Source: Rhodospirillaceae bacterium
GTDB taxonomy: Bacteria > Pseudomonadota > Alphaproteobacteria > Rhodospirillales > JABHCV01
Assembly (NCBI GenBank): GCA_018662005.1
Contig: JABJHA010000025.1
Coordinates: forward strand, 1-42,875
Length of the DNA: 42,875 nt
Reading direction: 5' to 3'
Shown here: one piece after another, positions 32,990-40,752 of the stretch
Numbering within the stretch: the first letter of the stretch is position 1
Layout of the letters: each line of letters begins with the position of its first letter
Position numbers and translations under genes: made by a program
The notes under the pieces: model-generated
What the model saw: only the letters and a program-made list of their open reading frames with translations
Told to the model about the DNA's origin: nothing
The model's database searches: none

Positions 32990-34975
32990 ATGTTAAAAAA
33001 AATCCTCATCGCCAATCGCGGCGAAATTGCCTGTCGGGTTATCAAATCAGCACGCAGGATGGGCATCAAAACCGTCGCCGTTTATTCTGAAGCCGATAAG
33101 GACGCACTGCATGTGGACATGGCCGATGAAGCCGTTTGCATTGGGCCTGCGCCATCTTCGGAAAGCTACCTGCTCATTGACAAGATACTCGCGGCGATTA
33201 AGCAGACCGGTGCCGACGCGGTCCATCCCGGTTATGGGTTCTTGTCTGAAAACGCTGCCTTCGCCCGCAAACTTAAGCGACAGGGTATTACTTTTATTGG
33301 CCCTAACGTCCTCGCCATTACCAAAATGGGTGACAAGATCGAATCAAAAAAACTGGCGGAGAAAGCCGGGGTCAATACGGTGCCGGGCCATACAGAGGCT
33401 CTGCGGGATGTCCGTCAGGCTTTAAGTGTCGCCAAGAAGGTCGGTTATCCAGTGATGTTGAAGGCATCGGCCGGTGGTGGTGGCAAGGGGATGCGTGTCG
33501 CCTACAACGAGGCAGAGGCGCGTGAAGGTTTTACCTCAGCCAAGCGCGAGGCTGCGTCCAGTTTTGGCGATGACCGGATTTTCGTTGAAAAATTCATCGA
33601 GGAACCTCGCCACATTGAAATTCAGATCATTGCTGATGCTCACGGTAATACGGTTTTTCTGGGCGAGCGGGAATGTTCGATTCAGCGCCGCCATCAGAAA
33701 GTGATTGAAGAAGCACCAAGCCCCTTTATCGACGAGCAAACCCGCAAGGCCATGGGCGAGCAGGCGGTGCATCTGGCGCGGGCGGTCAAATATGTGTCGG
33801 CTGGCACGGTTGAGTTTATCGTCGATAGCAAACGTAATTTCTATTTTCTGGAAATGAACACCCGCTTGCAGGTCGAACATCCGGTAACCGAAAAGATCAC
33901 CGGTCTTGATCTGGTTGAACTGATGATCAGGGTCGCTGCCGGTGAAAAACTGCCCCTGGGACAGGAAGATGTGACCTTGACGGGCTGGGCCATGGAAACC
34001 CGGGTCTACGCCGAAGACCCGTTCCGTGGTTTTTTACCCTCGGTGGGGCGTCTTGTGCGTTATCAGGCACCGAAGGAAAGCGACCATGTGCGCGTCGATA
34101 CGGGCGTTTATGAAGGCGGCGAAATTTCAATTTACTACGACCCGATGATCGCCAAGTTAATCACCTACGGTAGCGATCGGGACGAAGCCATCGCCCACAT
34201 GCGCCATGCGCTTGATGGCTATTACATCCGCGGTGTGTCCCATAATATCAGTTTTCTGGCCGCATTGATGGCCCATCCGCGTTTTCAGAAAGGTGATCTG
34301 ACAACCAATTTCATTGCCGAGGAATACGCCGACGGTTTTGATCCTTCAGATGTACCCCACGATGATCCGGAACTGCTTGTCGCCGTCGCCACCGCCATCC
34401 ACCGGGCTTATCAGGAGCGTGCGGCTGGCATTAGCGGTCAGTACGCTGGTCATCAAAGACAGGTCCGCGATGACTGGGTCGTACTTATAGGGGGCACCGA
34501 GTATGGAGTCACCATCACCTGCGTTACAGGTGGTTATGATGTGTCTATCGGTGAGGAACGTTTGCATATCCGTACCCAGTGGCAGCTTGGCCAGCCACTG
34601 TTCGAGGCCCAGGTCAATGGCTCGCTGATTTGTCTGCAGGTGGAACGTAATGGCGCTGGGTACAGTCTGTTTCATTCGGGTTTGCGCGCCGATGTGGTTG
34701 TCCTCAATGCGCAGGCTGCGGCACTGTACGCCCTGATGCCGGAAAAAGTGCCGGTCGACACCTCCCAGTTTCTTCTCTCACCAATGCCAGGCCTGCTGAT
34801 TTCGCTTTCCGTTAGCGAGGGGCAAGAAGTCAAGGGTGGTGAGGAACTGGCGGTGATTGAGGCGATGAAGATGGAAAACGTCCTTCATGCCGAGCGCGAC
34901 GGGGTCATCAAGACCGTTCACGCCGCCGCAGGCGATAGTCTGAGCGTCGATCAGGCGATCATCGAATTTGAATAG
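32990..34975 (+). CDS. pccA: Acyl-CoA carboxylase alpha subunit (biotin carboxylase plus carrier), propionyl-CoA type
   Basis: This 661-residue subunit carboxylates biotin with ATP and bicarbonate and carries it to PccB. The biotin carboxylase domain (1-450) starts KKILIANRGEIACRVIKSA and has the ATP-grasp lid KASAGGGGKGMRVAY and EMNTRLQVEHPVTE. A middle domain of about 450-580 binds the beta subunit. The biotinyl domain is at 590-661 with the biotin lysine K627 in EAMKMEN. The ATG at 32990 gives the family N-terminus; a GGGGA precedes it closely. An acylphosphatase gene begins directly after the stop. The 247-bp gap before it holds no gene. Confidence 0.95.
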   Translation: MLKKILIANRGEIACRVIKSARRMGIKTVAVYSEADKDALHVDMADEAVCIGPAPSSESYLLIDKILAAIKQTGADAVHPGYGFLSENAAFARKLKRQGITFIGPNVLAITKMGDKIESKKLAEKAGVNTVPGHTEALRDVRQALSVAKKVGYPVMLKASAGGGGKGMRVAYNEAEAREGFTSAKREAASSFGDDRIFVEKFIEEPRHIEIQIIADAHGNTVFLGERECSIQRRHQKVIEEAPSPFIDEQTRKAMGEQAVHLARAVKYVSAGTVEFIVDSKRNFYFLEMNTRLQVEHPVTEKITGLDLVELMIRVAAGEKLPLGQEDVTLTGWAMETRVYAEDPFRGFLPSVGRLVRYQAPKESDHVRVDTGVYEGGEISIYYDPMIAKLITYGSDRDEAIAHMRHALDGYYIRGVSHNISFLAALMAHPRFQKGDLTTNFIAEEYADGFDPSDVPHDDPELLVAVATAIHRAYQERAAGISGQYAGHQRQVRDDWVVLIGGTEYGVTITCVTGGYDVSIGEERLHIRTQWQLGQPLFEAQVNGSLICLQVERNGAGYSLFHSGLRADVVVLNAQAAALYALMPEKVPVDTSQFLLSPMPGLLISLSVSEGQEVKGGEELAVIEAMKMENVLHAERDGVIKTVHAAAGDSLSVDQAIIEFE

Positions 34976-35257
34976 ATGACGGAAACCCTGTCACTTCATG
35001 TCCGCATTGAAGGGCGGGTTCAGGGTGTCTGGTTTCGCGCCTGGACAGCGCGCGAGGCAACGGCGCTGGGTTTGTCGGGCTGGGTCCGTAATTGCCCGGA
35101 TGGTTCGCTCGAGGCGGTTTTCAGCGGGGACAATAAAAACGTAATGCTGATGCTTGAAAAATGCCGCAGCGGGCCACCGCTTGCCGAAGTTTCAAATCTC
35201 GTCGATCAACCCTGCGCGTTACCGGGTCCCGGCTTCCATCAGTTGCCAACGGCTTGA
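34976..35257 (+). CDS. acyP: Acylphosphatase
   Basis: Acylphosphatase hydrolyses carboxyl-phosphate bonds such as acetyl or carbamoyl phosphate. The 93-residue product has the phosphate-binding loop GRVQGVWFR with R21 and the catalytic asparagine N39 in GWVRNCPDGSLEA, both required. The start abuts the pccA stop, so it is probably in the same transcript. The 3' end overlaps the convergent LTA-synthase-like gene by 19 bases. Confidence 0.93.
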   Translation: MTETLSLHVRIEGRVQGVWFRAWTAREATALGLSGWVRNCPDGSLEAVFSGDNKNVMLMLEKCRSGPPLAEVSNLVDQPCALPGPGFHQLPTA

Positions 35258-37185
35258 GCGGGTTTTTTCCACAAGTATTCCCCGCCATAGAACATATGGT
35301 GGGCGGTTTGCGTAATGGCGATGGCTTTGGCCCTGGTTTCCGGGTCCGGCGTATCAACCGGAACAAGCGGATCGTCCCCCCCTATGGGCATGGTGTATCC
35401 CCGTGAATCGCCGGTCGGATCAATGGTCACCACATGACCTTTCTGGCCAAAGCCGATGGCGTAATTGTGGCTCATGACGACACGGCCCTGACCTTCGGGA
35501 ACCCGCCGCATGTCAACGCCGAAGAACGGACTGTCATAGCTGATATCCAGCAGCCCCATAAGGGTCGGGGCGAAATCCAGGATCGAGCCAATGGTGTCAA
35601 TTTGTGCTGGTTTGATATGCCCCGGCGCATAATACAAAAGCGGCACCCGGTAGCGGTCAACCGGCACCATCGCCTGACCGCTCAAACGGGGGCCGTGATC
35701 GGCGACGAAGATAAAAACAGTGTCATCAAACCACGGACGCTTGCGGGCCATCTCGATAAACCGTCCAAAAGACCAGTCAGCATAGGTAGCGACGTTTTCT
35801 TTGCGCTTGTCAGCCGGGTCCTTGTCGATGCGTCCTTCCGGATAGGTGTAGGGGCGGTGGTTTGAAATGCTGAGCAGGCTGAGGAAGAAGGGGTTTTTGG
35901 AGCCGCTCATGGTTTCAATGCGCCTGAGGGCTTCGTCGTAGATATATTCATCGGCGGCCCCCCAGATGGTGTCGAAGCCGATCTCGGCGATGTCCGATTG
36001 CTCCCATACGGTGTCGAAGCCGATGTTTTCCCAGTAGTGACCCATGTTGTCGAAGACCGCCCGGCCGCCGTACAGAAACGCCGTCTGGTAGCCCAGGTCT
36101 TTAAGCAGAAAGGCGATCGAGTTCATGCCGTCCGAACCGGGGCGTCTGGCCGTCGAAATGCCGGGGATCGGCGCGAACGAGGTCAACAACCCTTCAAGAC
36201 CGCGCACCGTTCTGACCCCGGTGGAGTACATGTTGGTAAACCACAAACCGTCCTTTGACAGGCCGGTCAGGTGCGGGGTGATGATCTCGCCGCGGCTGTT
36301 GTCAAGGTTGTCCACATAGGTGGAACCGAAGGATTCGTTGATCACCATGACAATATTAAGTTTGTTCGGGTTGTTGCCGTTATCGACACGGCGTAACAGG
36401 CTGCGGGTCCCTTCAGGGGTCAGGAATTCGGTGTTGTCCTGGGCCACCATCTGGCGGGTCAGGGCGATGGCCCGGGCCTCGTCCATGCCGGGATACAGGC
36501 CGTCGTATTCGGCGTCGTTTGTCCAGAGGGCGCGCAGGAAACTGAAATAGCCGTTATTGGCGATTTCGTTGGCTTCCCGGTTGTCGCCAACGCTCACGGG
36601 GGCGGCATTGACGGCCAATCCGCAAACCACAAGGACGGGCACAAAGGCTGCGTAAAAGCGCCCGTGAGAAGCCCTGCCCGTATCGTTGATGGCGTCCTTC
36701 AGGCGGCCCCGCAACAGCCAGTAGACACCCAGCGCCACGGCGATGACCGGCGGCAGCAGCAGCGGCAGGTTAAAGGATTGCTGAATGTTGCCGATCACTT
36801 CCCTTGGAAACAGCAGGTAGTTGACGGCGATACCGTTGAAGCGGCTCGAGAATTCTTCCCAGAAAATCAGCGCTGCCACGTTGCTGAAAAACAGGTTCCA
36901 CAGCAAAAACAGCAACATCAGCGATGCCAACCGCGACACCCAGCGTTTCTGCAAAAACCCGGGCAAATGGTGCAGGACGAAAAAGAACGGCAAGCCAAGC
37001 AGGCACGCCATCGCCGTATCAGCCAGCAGTCCCATGGGCAGGGCCAACAGAAGTTCGCCCAGACGGCCCGTATTATCTTCATAGGCCATGACGATCAGGG
37101 CCAGCCGTTCGATGCTGGTAGCGACAAGATAAATCAGGATCGACAGGGCCGGAAAACGATAGCGCGGTGTCAGGAAGTGGAGCAT
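35239..37185 (-). CDS. LTA-synthase-like / phosphoglycerol-transferase-like membrane sulfatase-family protein
   Basis: This 648-residue inner-membrane protein has about five helices (1-205) and a large extracytoplasmic domain of the alkaline-phosphatase superfamily, as in LtaS, OpgB and related enzymes that move phosphoglycerol or phosphoethanolamine head groups. Metal and nucleophile residues are visible as E284 (VINESFGS), T326 (YSTGVRTVRGLEG) and D496/H497 (VADHGPRL). The acceptor is unknown; periplasmic glucan or lipid-linked sugars are possible. It is the last gene of the leftward lipB - lipid kinase group, 75 bp after the kinase. Head-group transfer from phosphatidylglycerol would release diacylglycerol, which suits the adjacent kinase. 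Confidence 0.87.
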   Translation of the reverse strand: MLHFLTPRYRFPALSILIYLVATSIERLALIVMAYEDNTGRLGELLLALPMGLLADTAMACLLGLPFFFVLHHLPGFLQKRWVSRLASLMLLFLLWNLFFSNVAALIFWEEFSSRFNGIAVNYLLFPREVIGNIQQSFNLPLLLPPVIAVALGVYWLLRGRLKDAINDTGRASHGRFYAAFVPVLVVCGLAVNAAPVSVGDNREANEIANNGYFSFLRALWTNDAEYDGLYPGMDEARAIALTRQMVAQDNTEFLTPEGTRSLLRRVDNGNNPNKLNIVMVINESFGSTYVDNLDNSRGEIITPHLTGLSKDGLWFTNMYSTGVRTVRGLEGLLTSFAPIPGISTARRPGSDGMNSIAFLLKDLGYQTAFLYGGRAVFDNMGHYWENIGFDTVWEQSDIAEIGFDTIWGAADEYIYDEALRRIETMSGSKNPFFLSLLSISNHRPYTYPEGRIDKDPADKRKENVATYADWSFGRFIEMARKRPWFDDTVFIFVADHGPRLSGQAMVPVDRYRVPLLYYAPGHIKPAQIDTIGSILDFAPTLMGLLDISYDSPFFGVDMRRVPEGQGRVVMSHNYAIGFGQKGHVVTIDPTGDSRGYTMPIGGDDPLVPVDTPDPETRAKAIAITQTAHHMFYGGEYLWKKPAQAVGN

Positions 37186-37260
37186 GTGGACCTAGTTGTA
37201 TTGTCAGCGAAAACGTCAGTGCCTGAAAAATCTTCGATGCCCCGGCCAAAGGCAAGTTTT

Positions 37261-38154
37261 TTATTGTCCGCCGATAACCATCAGTGGATCGGGTACGGCC
37301 TCGATGGTGACCGGCAGGGTTCCCATATCGTCGCCATCGGCCTGAACCGGTTCACCTGCGGGACCGAAAATCGTTATTTTCCGACCCTTTACGACCCTAA
37401 CACCGCTTTTGCTGCTTAATCTGTTAACCAGCAGGGCCAGCGTATTGGCAAGCATGTCGAACCTGCCACCTTCCAATAACAAAATATCGAAACCGCGGAT
37501 GCTGATGTCCGCATCCGGCGCTGCGACGAATCGTCCGCCGTAAAGTTTGCCATTGGCGATGATCATGGAACGGGCCTGATGGGGGGTGCCGTCGATGTCG
37601 ATCTGATAGGTTGGCAAGCCGCCTTTTAGCCACTGACGGGCCGCCTCACATGCGTAAGCTCCTTTGCCCAGCAAGCGCTTCATGGGGCCGCTGACCCCAG
37701 CGACGATGCGGGCGTCCATACCGACCCCGGCCATTTGTGCAAACAGGCGTTCAGGCTGCTCCTCACCCTTTATGCGGCCCGGATACAGGGTTTGCGTATT
37801 GCCATCAAACAGAATTTCAGCAAGGGCGGTAGCGGATTTCGGCAAGGTCAATTCATGGGCCAAAACATTGGCGGTGCCCAGCGGCAGGATGCCAAGGGGC
37901 GGGGCTACGTCCAGACGGGCAAGCCCGTTGATCACTTCATTGACCGTGCCGTCGCCACCGGCGGCGACGATGCAGTCTTGTGAATCACCCGTGACTTCGG
38001 CGGCAAGCGCTGTGGCGTGACCGGCATATTCTGTAACCCGGATATCAACCCGCGCCCCCAGGGCGGTCAGCCCGGTCACCACGGCACCCATAAGATTGGC
38101 GCTGCGACGCCCCGATGTCGGGTTATGGATGATTAGAATGCGTTTCCTGCTCAT
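37261..38154 (-). CDS. Diacylglycerol kinase family lipid kinase (YegS/DgkB-like)
   Basis: The 297-residue cytoplasmic or peripheral enzyme has the DAGK catalytic fold. IHNPTSGRR near residues 9-17 opens the nucleotide site, [16 protein letters not shown] near 64-79 is the GGDGT signature, and [14 protein letters not shown] near 89-102 follows. In the C-terminal domain [11 protein letters not shown] and a closing DGD motif (VQADGDDMG) are conserved. It phosphorylates diacylglycerol or a similar lipid to phosphatidate. The ATG overlaps the lipB stop by four bases. The adjacent LTA-synthase-like gene suggests lipid recycling. Confidence 0.9.
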   Translation of the reverse strand: MSRKRILIIHNPTSGRRSANLMGAVVTGLTALGARVDIRVTEYAGHATALAAEVTGDSQDCIVAAGGDGTVNEVINGLARLDVAPPLGILPLGTANVLAHELTLPKSATALAEILFDGNTQTLYPGRIKGEEQPERLFAQMAGVGMDARIVAGVSGPMKRLLGKGAYACEAARQWLKGGLPTYQIDIDGTPHQARSMIIANGKLYGGRFVAAPDADISIRGFDILLLEGGRFDMLANTLALLVNRLSSKSGVRVVKGRKITIFGPAGEPVQADGDDMGTLPVTIEAVPDPLMVIGGQ

Positions 38155-38822
38155 CGGATTACGAAGCCTTGCGGGACGGGCAGGGGGACCTCAAAGACCT
38201 CGGCGAAGGCGGCCCGCAAATGCTCATCGATCTCGGCCATGGTGACGCCCAGCCCTAAATCGGCCAGTGATGTCACCCCGTACTCCTCAATACCGCAGGG
38301 GACGATGCCGTCGAAGTGGCCAAGATCGGGGTTAACGTTGATGGCGATGCCGTGGAACGTCACCCAGCGGCGGACCCGCACGCCAAGCGCGGCGACCTTG
38401 TCCTCGCGGCCGTCCGGGTGTGTCACCCAGATGCCGATGCGGCCCTCGCGGCGCTCGCCTGTAACGCCGACCCGCTTTAACGTCCGTATGATCCACTCTT
38501 CAAGATCATGGACATAGGCGCGCACATCGTTGCCACGTCCTTTAAGGTCAATCATGGCGTAAGCGACCCGCTGGCCGGGCCCGTGGTAGGTATACTGGCC
38601 GCCGCGCCCGGCTGTGTGCACGGGGAAACGTTCGGGATCAAGCAAGTCAGCAGGGTCGGCGCTGGTGCCGGCGGTGTAAAGGGGTGGGTGCTCAAGCAGG
38701 CAAACGGCCTCATCGGCCTCACCCGAACGGATCTCTCCGACCCGTTTTTCCATAAACGCCAACGCCGCTTCGTAGGGCACCGGACCCTCTGTTATCAACC
38801 ATTCCATAAAGTTGTTTACCAT
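38151..38822 (-). CDS. lipB: Octanoyltransferase LipB
   Basis: LipB transfers octanoyl from acyl carrier protein to lipoyl domains of 2-oxoacid dehydrogenases and the glycine cleavage H protein, the first step of lipoate synthesis. The 223-residue product has [20 protein letters not shown] near 74-93, catalytic K142 in [13 protein letters not shown] and C176 in [12 protein letters not shown]. An in-frame ATG at 38807 (MEWLI) is an alternative start. It heads the leftward group with the lipid kinase. lipA was not found in the window. Confidence 0.95.
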   Translation of the reverse strand: MVNNFMEWLITEGPVPYEAALAFMEKRVGEIRSGEADEAVCLLEHPPLYTAGTSADPADLLDPERFPVHTAGRGGQYTYHGPGQRVAYAMIDLKGRGNDVRAYVHDLEEWIIRTLKRVGVTGERREGRIGIWVTHPDGREDKVAALGVRVRRWVTFHGIAINVNPDLGHFDGIVPCGIEEYGVTSLADLGLGVTMAEIDEHLRAAFAEVFEVPLPVPQGFVIR

Positions 38823-38861
38823 GGTGCTTGATTGGTGTGCGAGTATTTGCTATTCCCCCGC

Positions 38862-38890
38862 TTAAGGAAAAGACAATCCCCTGTTAAAAT
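38862..38890 (+). promoter_or_regulatory. Candidate promoter for tRNA-Leu
   Basis: TAAAAT at 38885-38890 matches the -10 at five of six positions, with a weak TTAAGG at 38862-38867, 17 bases upstream. The tRNA begins about 30 bases after the predicted start. A hairpin of CCCCTGTT / AACAGGGG (38878-38885 and 38898-38905) overlaps it and may be an operator or leader structure. Confidence 0.3.
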
Positions 38891-38925
38891 ACCTCAAAAC
38901 AGGGGGCTCCAGTCACAAATACCAT

Positions 38926-39012
38926 GCGGTCGTGGCGGAACTGGTAGACGCGCAGCGTTGAGGTCGCTGTCCTAGCAATAGGGTGGAAGTTCGAGTCTTC
39001 TCGACCGCACCA
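38926..39012 (+). tRNA. tRNA-Leu, anticodon GAG
   Basis: The 87-base sequence folds as a class II tRNA. The acceptor stem is GCGGTCG with CGACCGC, the D stem GCG/CGC, and the anticodon stem CAGCG/CGCTG with loop TTGAGGT (anticodon GAG at 38960-38962). A long variable arm (CCTA GCAA TAGG) and a T arm with loop TTCGAGT follow. The CCA end is encoded. It reads CUC and CUU codons. No integrase or direct repeat marking an inserted element was seen beside it. Confidence 0.97.
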
Positions 39013-39048
39013 AAAACCCCGTCCTGAGAAATCAGGGCGGGTTTTTTT
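39013..39048 (+). terminator. Terminator after tRNA-Leu
   Basis: A stem of AACCCCGTCCTGA with TCAGGGCGGGTT (one bulged base, one G-T pair) around a GAAA loop is followed by seven T. It is placed directly after the tRNA CCA. Confidence 0.9.
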
Positions 39049-39075
39049 ATGTTCACGTCCGCCCATGCCAATTGC

Positions 39076-39126
39076 CCTGACGAAAGTCTCTTTCGTCAGG
39101 CGTAACGCAAGCGATATTGATCGCTT
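39076..39126. repeat. Two consecutive perfect hairpins in the gap after tRNA-Leu
   Basis: CCTGACGAAAG (39076-39086) pairs with CTTTCGTCAGG (39090-39100) over three bases. AAGCGAT (39109-39115) pairs with ATCGCTT (39120-39126) over four bases. Neither has a T-run on either strand, so they are not standard terminators. They may be a repetitive extragenic element or the 3' structure of the small leftward gene just to the right. Confidence 0.6.
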
Positions 39127-39138
39127 AAGGACGGTTCT

Positions 39139-39237
39139 TTATTTTTTCGGGGTGTAGTAGACGCGGTCGCTGAAGTCCTGGGTGGACATGCCCAGGGCGT
39201 AGGTAATCATCAGGAACACTGCAAATATATATTTCAT
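39139..39237 (-). CDS. Possible small membrane or exported peptide of 32 residues
   Basis: Reading leftward from ATG 39237 gives MKYIFAVFLMITYALGMSTQ, then DFSDRVYYTPKK and TAA. The first 17 residues are a short hydrophobic segment after a lysine, as in a signal peptide or single anchor; the rest is short and polar. No family is recognised. The ribosome-binding sequence is weak (GAAG 12-13 bases upstream). In favour of a real gene are the perfect CRP-type palindrome about 83-98 bp upstream with a -10-like box at the class II distance, and the pair of hairpins just downstream. The rest of the 408-bp gap between the tRNA and the rhodanese gene shows no other gene. Confidence 0.4.
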   Translation of the reverse strand: MKYIFAVFLMITYALGMSTQDFSDRVYYTPKK

Positions 39238-39292
39238 TGTTTTGAACTTCAAACGTGGTTTCCCGAAAAGCCCCCTGCCTTTCGTGCGAGCG

Positions 39293-39300
39293 TATTTATG
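39293..39300 (-). promoter_or_regulatory. Candidate -10 box for the small leftward gene
   Basis: On the minus strand CATAAATA lies at 39300-39293. A start about seven bases on would be near 39286-39288, placing the palindrome centre 40 to 42 bases upstream, the classic class II activator position. Confidence 0.35.
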
Positions 39301-39319
39301 CCTTTATGGCCACGTTGGG

Positions 39320-39335
39320 TGTGATGGCCATCACA
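39320..39335. promoter_or_regulatory. Perfect CRP-type palindrome TGTGA-N6-TCACA
   Basis: TGTGATGGCCATCACA at 39320-39335 is a perfect 16-base palindrome identical in both half-sites to the CRP consensus. It lies between the rhodanese gene end and the small leftward gene. CRP/FNR-family regulators are frequent in Rhodospirillales; which one binds is unknown. Confidence 0.6.
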
Positions 39336-39420
39336 AGTGAAGAAAAAAAGTTCGTGGCGAAATATAACGAAAATAAAGTGAACCTGACGGGCGCCATGCC
39401 CCGGGCCGTGACGCTGTCCT

Positions 39421-39738
39421 TTAACTGACCGCGTGACCGGCGTTTTTCCAACCCATGATGCCACCGCTTAAGTGGTAAACAGCACTTGCCGCCGGGGTAG
39501 CGGCGTGCAGGTTGGGGCCGTGCATGGCGGTGCGCTTGCCACCAACGCAATGATAGACAACGATTTTGTCATCATGATCGGGCAAATGAGCCGTGTTGAA
39601 CTGTGACAGGGGTACGTTATGTGCTTCGGCGATCCGTTCCCGGGCGACCTCTTCGGGCTCACGGACATCGACCAGTATTGCCTTGCCTTCGTTTATCCAC
39701 TGTTTCAGGGTAACCGGATCGATTTCTTTAATACTCAT
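39421..39738 (-). CDS. Single-domain rhodanese-like sulfurtransferase
   Basis: The 105-residue cytoplasmic protein is one rhodanese domain. It starts IKEIDPVTLKQWINEGKAIL, has VDVREPEE near 23-30, and the active-site cysteine is C64 in VYHCVGGKRTA, followed by LSGGIMGWKNAG. It can carry a persulfide. It is divergent from the metallo-beta-lactamase-fold gene at 39836, and the two share a 97-bp AT-rich control region, which suggests joint use in sulfide or persulfide handling. Confidence 0.92.
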   Translation of the reverse strand: MSIKEIDPVTLKQWINEGKAILVDVREPEEVARERIAEAHNVPLSQFNTAHLPDHDDKIVVYHCVGGKRTAMHGPNLHAATPAASAVYHLSGGIMGWKNAGHAVS

Positions 39739-39764
39739 TATTTTAAAAACTCCATGTGTGAGAC

Positions 39765-39804
39765 TTGATTTGGTGTATATTAGTAATATCTAATGAATAT
39801 GCAA
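39765..39804. promoter_or_regulatory. AT-rich operator candidate between rhodanese and persulfide dioxygenase-like genes
   Basis: The shared region has ATTAG-N6-CTAAT (39779-39794) overlapping the perfect ATATTA-G-TAATAT (39777-39789). Leftward promoter elements TTGCAT (39804-39799) and TAATAT (39782-39777), 16 bases apart, fall on it, and a rightward TTGATT is at 39765-39770. The layout resembles sites of BigR/SqrR-type ArsR repressors that respond to sulfide; the regulator is not in the window, so this is inference. Confidence 0.5.
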
Positions 39805-39835
39805 GTGCCAGTGTTCATTTTTTGAGGATTTTTTC

Positions 39836-40696
39836 ATGACGCCCACCGTTAAAGCCTTTTTTGACCCCGAAACCTTCACCGTTACCTATCTGGTGTCCGA
39901 TCCCGAAACCGCTGCCGCGGTGATTATCGACCCGGTGCTTGATTACGACGGTAAATCCGGGCGCAGTCATACGGGCAGCGCCGATAAGCTGATGGCGTAT
40001 GTGAAAAGTAACGCTTTGACTGTCGATCTGATCCTGGAAACCCACATCCATGCCGACCACTTAAGCGCCGCCATCTATCTGCGCGACAAGCTGGGCGCTA
40101 AAATCGGCGTCAGTGATCAGGTTTACAAGGTACAGGAAACCTTTAAAAAACTGTTCAATGCCGGTGATGATTTTCAGCCCGATGGCTCGCAGTTTGATGT
40201 TTTGCTGGCTGACGGGGATTCCATTGCCCTTGGCAATATGACCGGCCAGGTCATGTACACCCCCGGTCACACCCAGGCCTGTATTAGTTTTGTCTTTGGC
40301 GACTCGGTATTCGTTGGCGACACCCTGTTCATGCCTGATTATGGCTCGGCCCGTTGTGATTTTCCCGGTGGCGACGCGGCCAGCCTTTACGCCTCGATCC
40401 GGCGCATTCTGGAATTGCCTGCGGAAACCACGGTTTTCACCTGCCACGATTACGGAGCAGAGGGCAGGGACTTTGCCTGGGCTTCCACCGTTGCCGAGCA
40501 ACGCGAGAACAATATTCACATCAATGATGGCGTATCGCAGGATGACTTCGTCGCCATGCGTGAAGGTCGCGATGCGGACCTTGCCGTTCCGGTGCTTTTG
40601 CTGCCTTCGGTTCAGGTCAACATGCGGGCCGGAAACATGCCCGCCCCCGACGATAACGGTATCAGCTACCTGAAAATCCCGCTCAACACGATTTGA
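39836..40696 (+). CDS. Metallo-beta-lactamase-fold hydrolase, persulfide dioxygenase-like (BLH type)
   Basis: The 286-residue product has the metal site THIHADH (H70, H72, D74, H75), H145 in TPGHTQAC and D162 in GDTLF. The F-x-x-GDAASLYASIRRIL region and the C-terminal LLLPSVQVNMRAGNMP are typical of BLH proteins of Agrobacterium and Xylella and of ETHE1-related persulfide dioxygenases, which oxidise glutathione persulfide to sulfite using one iron. The DUF442 phosphatase-like domain of some BLH proteins is absent. The divergent rhodanese supports sulfide detoxification. A GAGGATT ribosome-binding sequence precedes the ATG. Confidence 0.88.
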   Translation: MTPTVKAFFDPETFTVTYLVSDPETAAAVIIDPVLDYDGKSGRSHTGSADKLMAYVKSNALTVDLILETHIHADHLSAAIYLRDKLGAKIGVSDQVYKVQETFKKLFNAGDDFQPDGSQFDVLLADGDSIALGNMTGQVMYTPGHTQACISFVFGDSVFVGDTLFMPDYGSARCDFPGGDAASLYASIRRILELPAETTVFTCHDYGAEGRDFAWASTVAEQRENNIHINDGVSQDDFVAMREGRDADLAVPVLLLPSVQVNMRAGNMPAPDDNGISYLKIPLNTI

Positions 40697-40752
40697 CGCT
40701 TATCGCCTAGTTCAAGTAGTTTGTTGCAGCATTTCAACAGGGGGCGGTGGTT

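Noticed and set aside
35968-36024. A 15-base direct repeat (GGTGTCGAAGCCGAT) at 42-base spacing within the LTA-synthase-like gene
   Set aside because: It encodes two in-frame IGFDT segments that fit the family fold. The codons between differ, so a recent duplication is not shown.
38884-39066. Leftward frame of 60 codons with a GREDSNFHPIARTATSTLR-type sequence
   Set aside because: It runs antisense through tRNA-Leu and its terminator. This sequence is the familiar false protein read from the reverse of tRNA-Leu genes.
38926-39420. tRNA-Leu as attachment site of an integrated element
   Set aside because: No integrase, no repeat of the tRNA 3' end and ordinary chromosomal genes on both sides.
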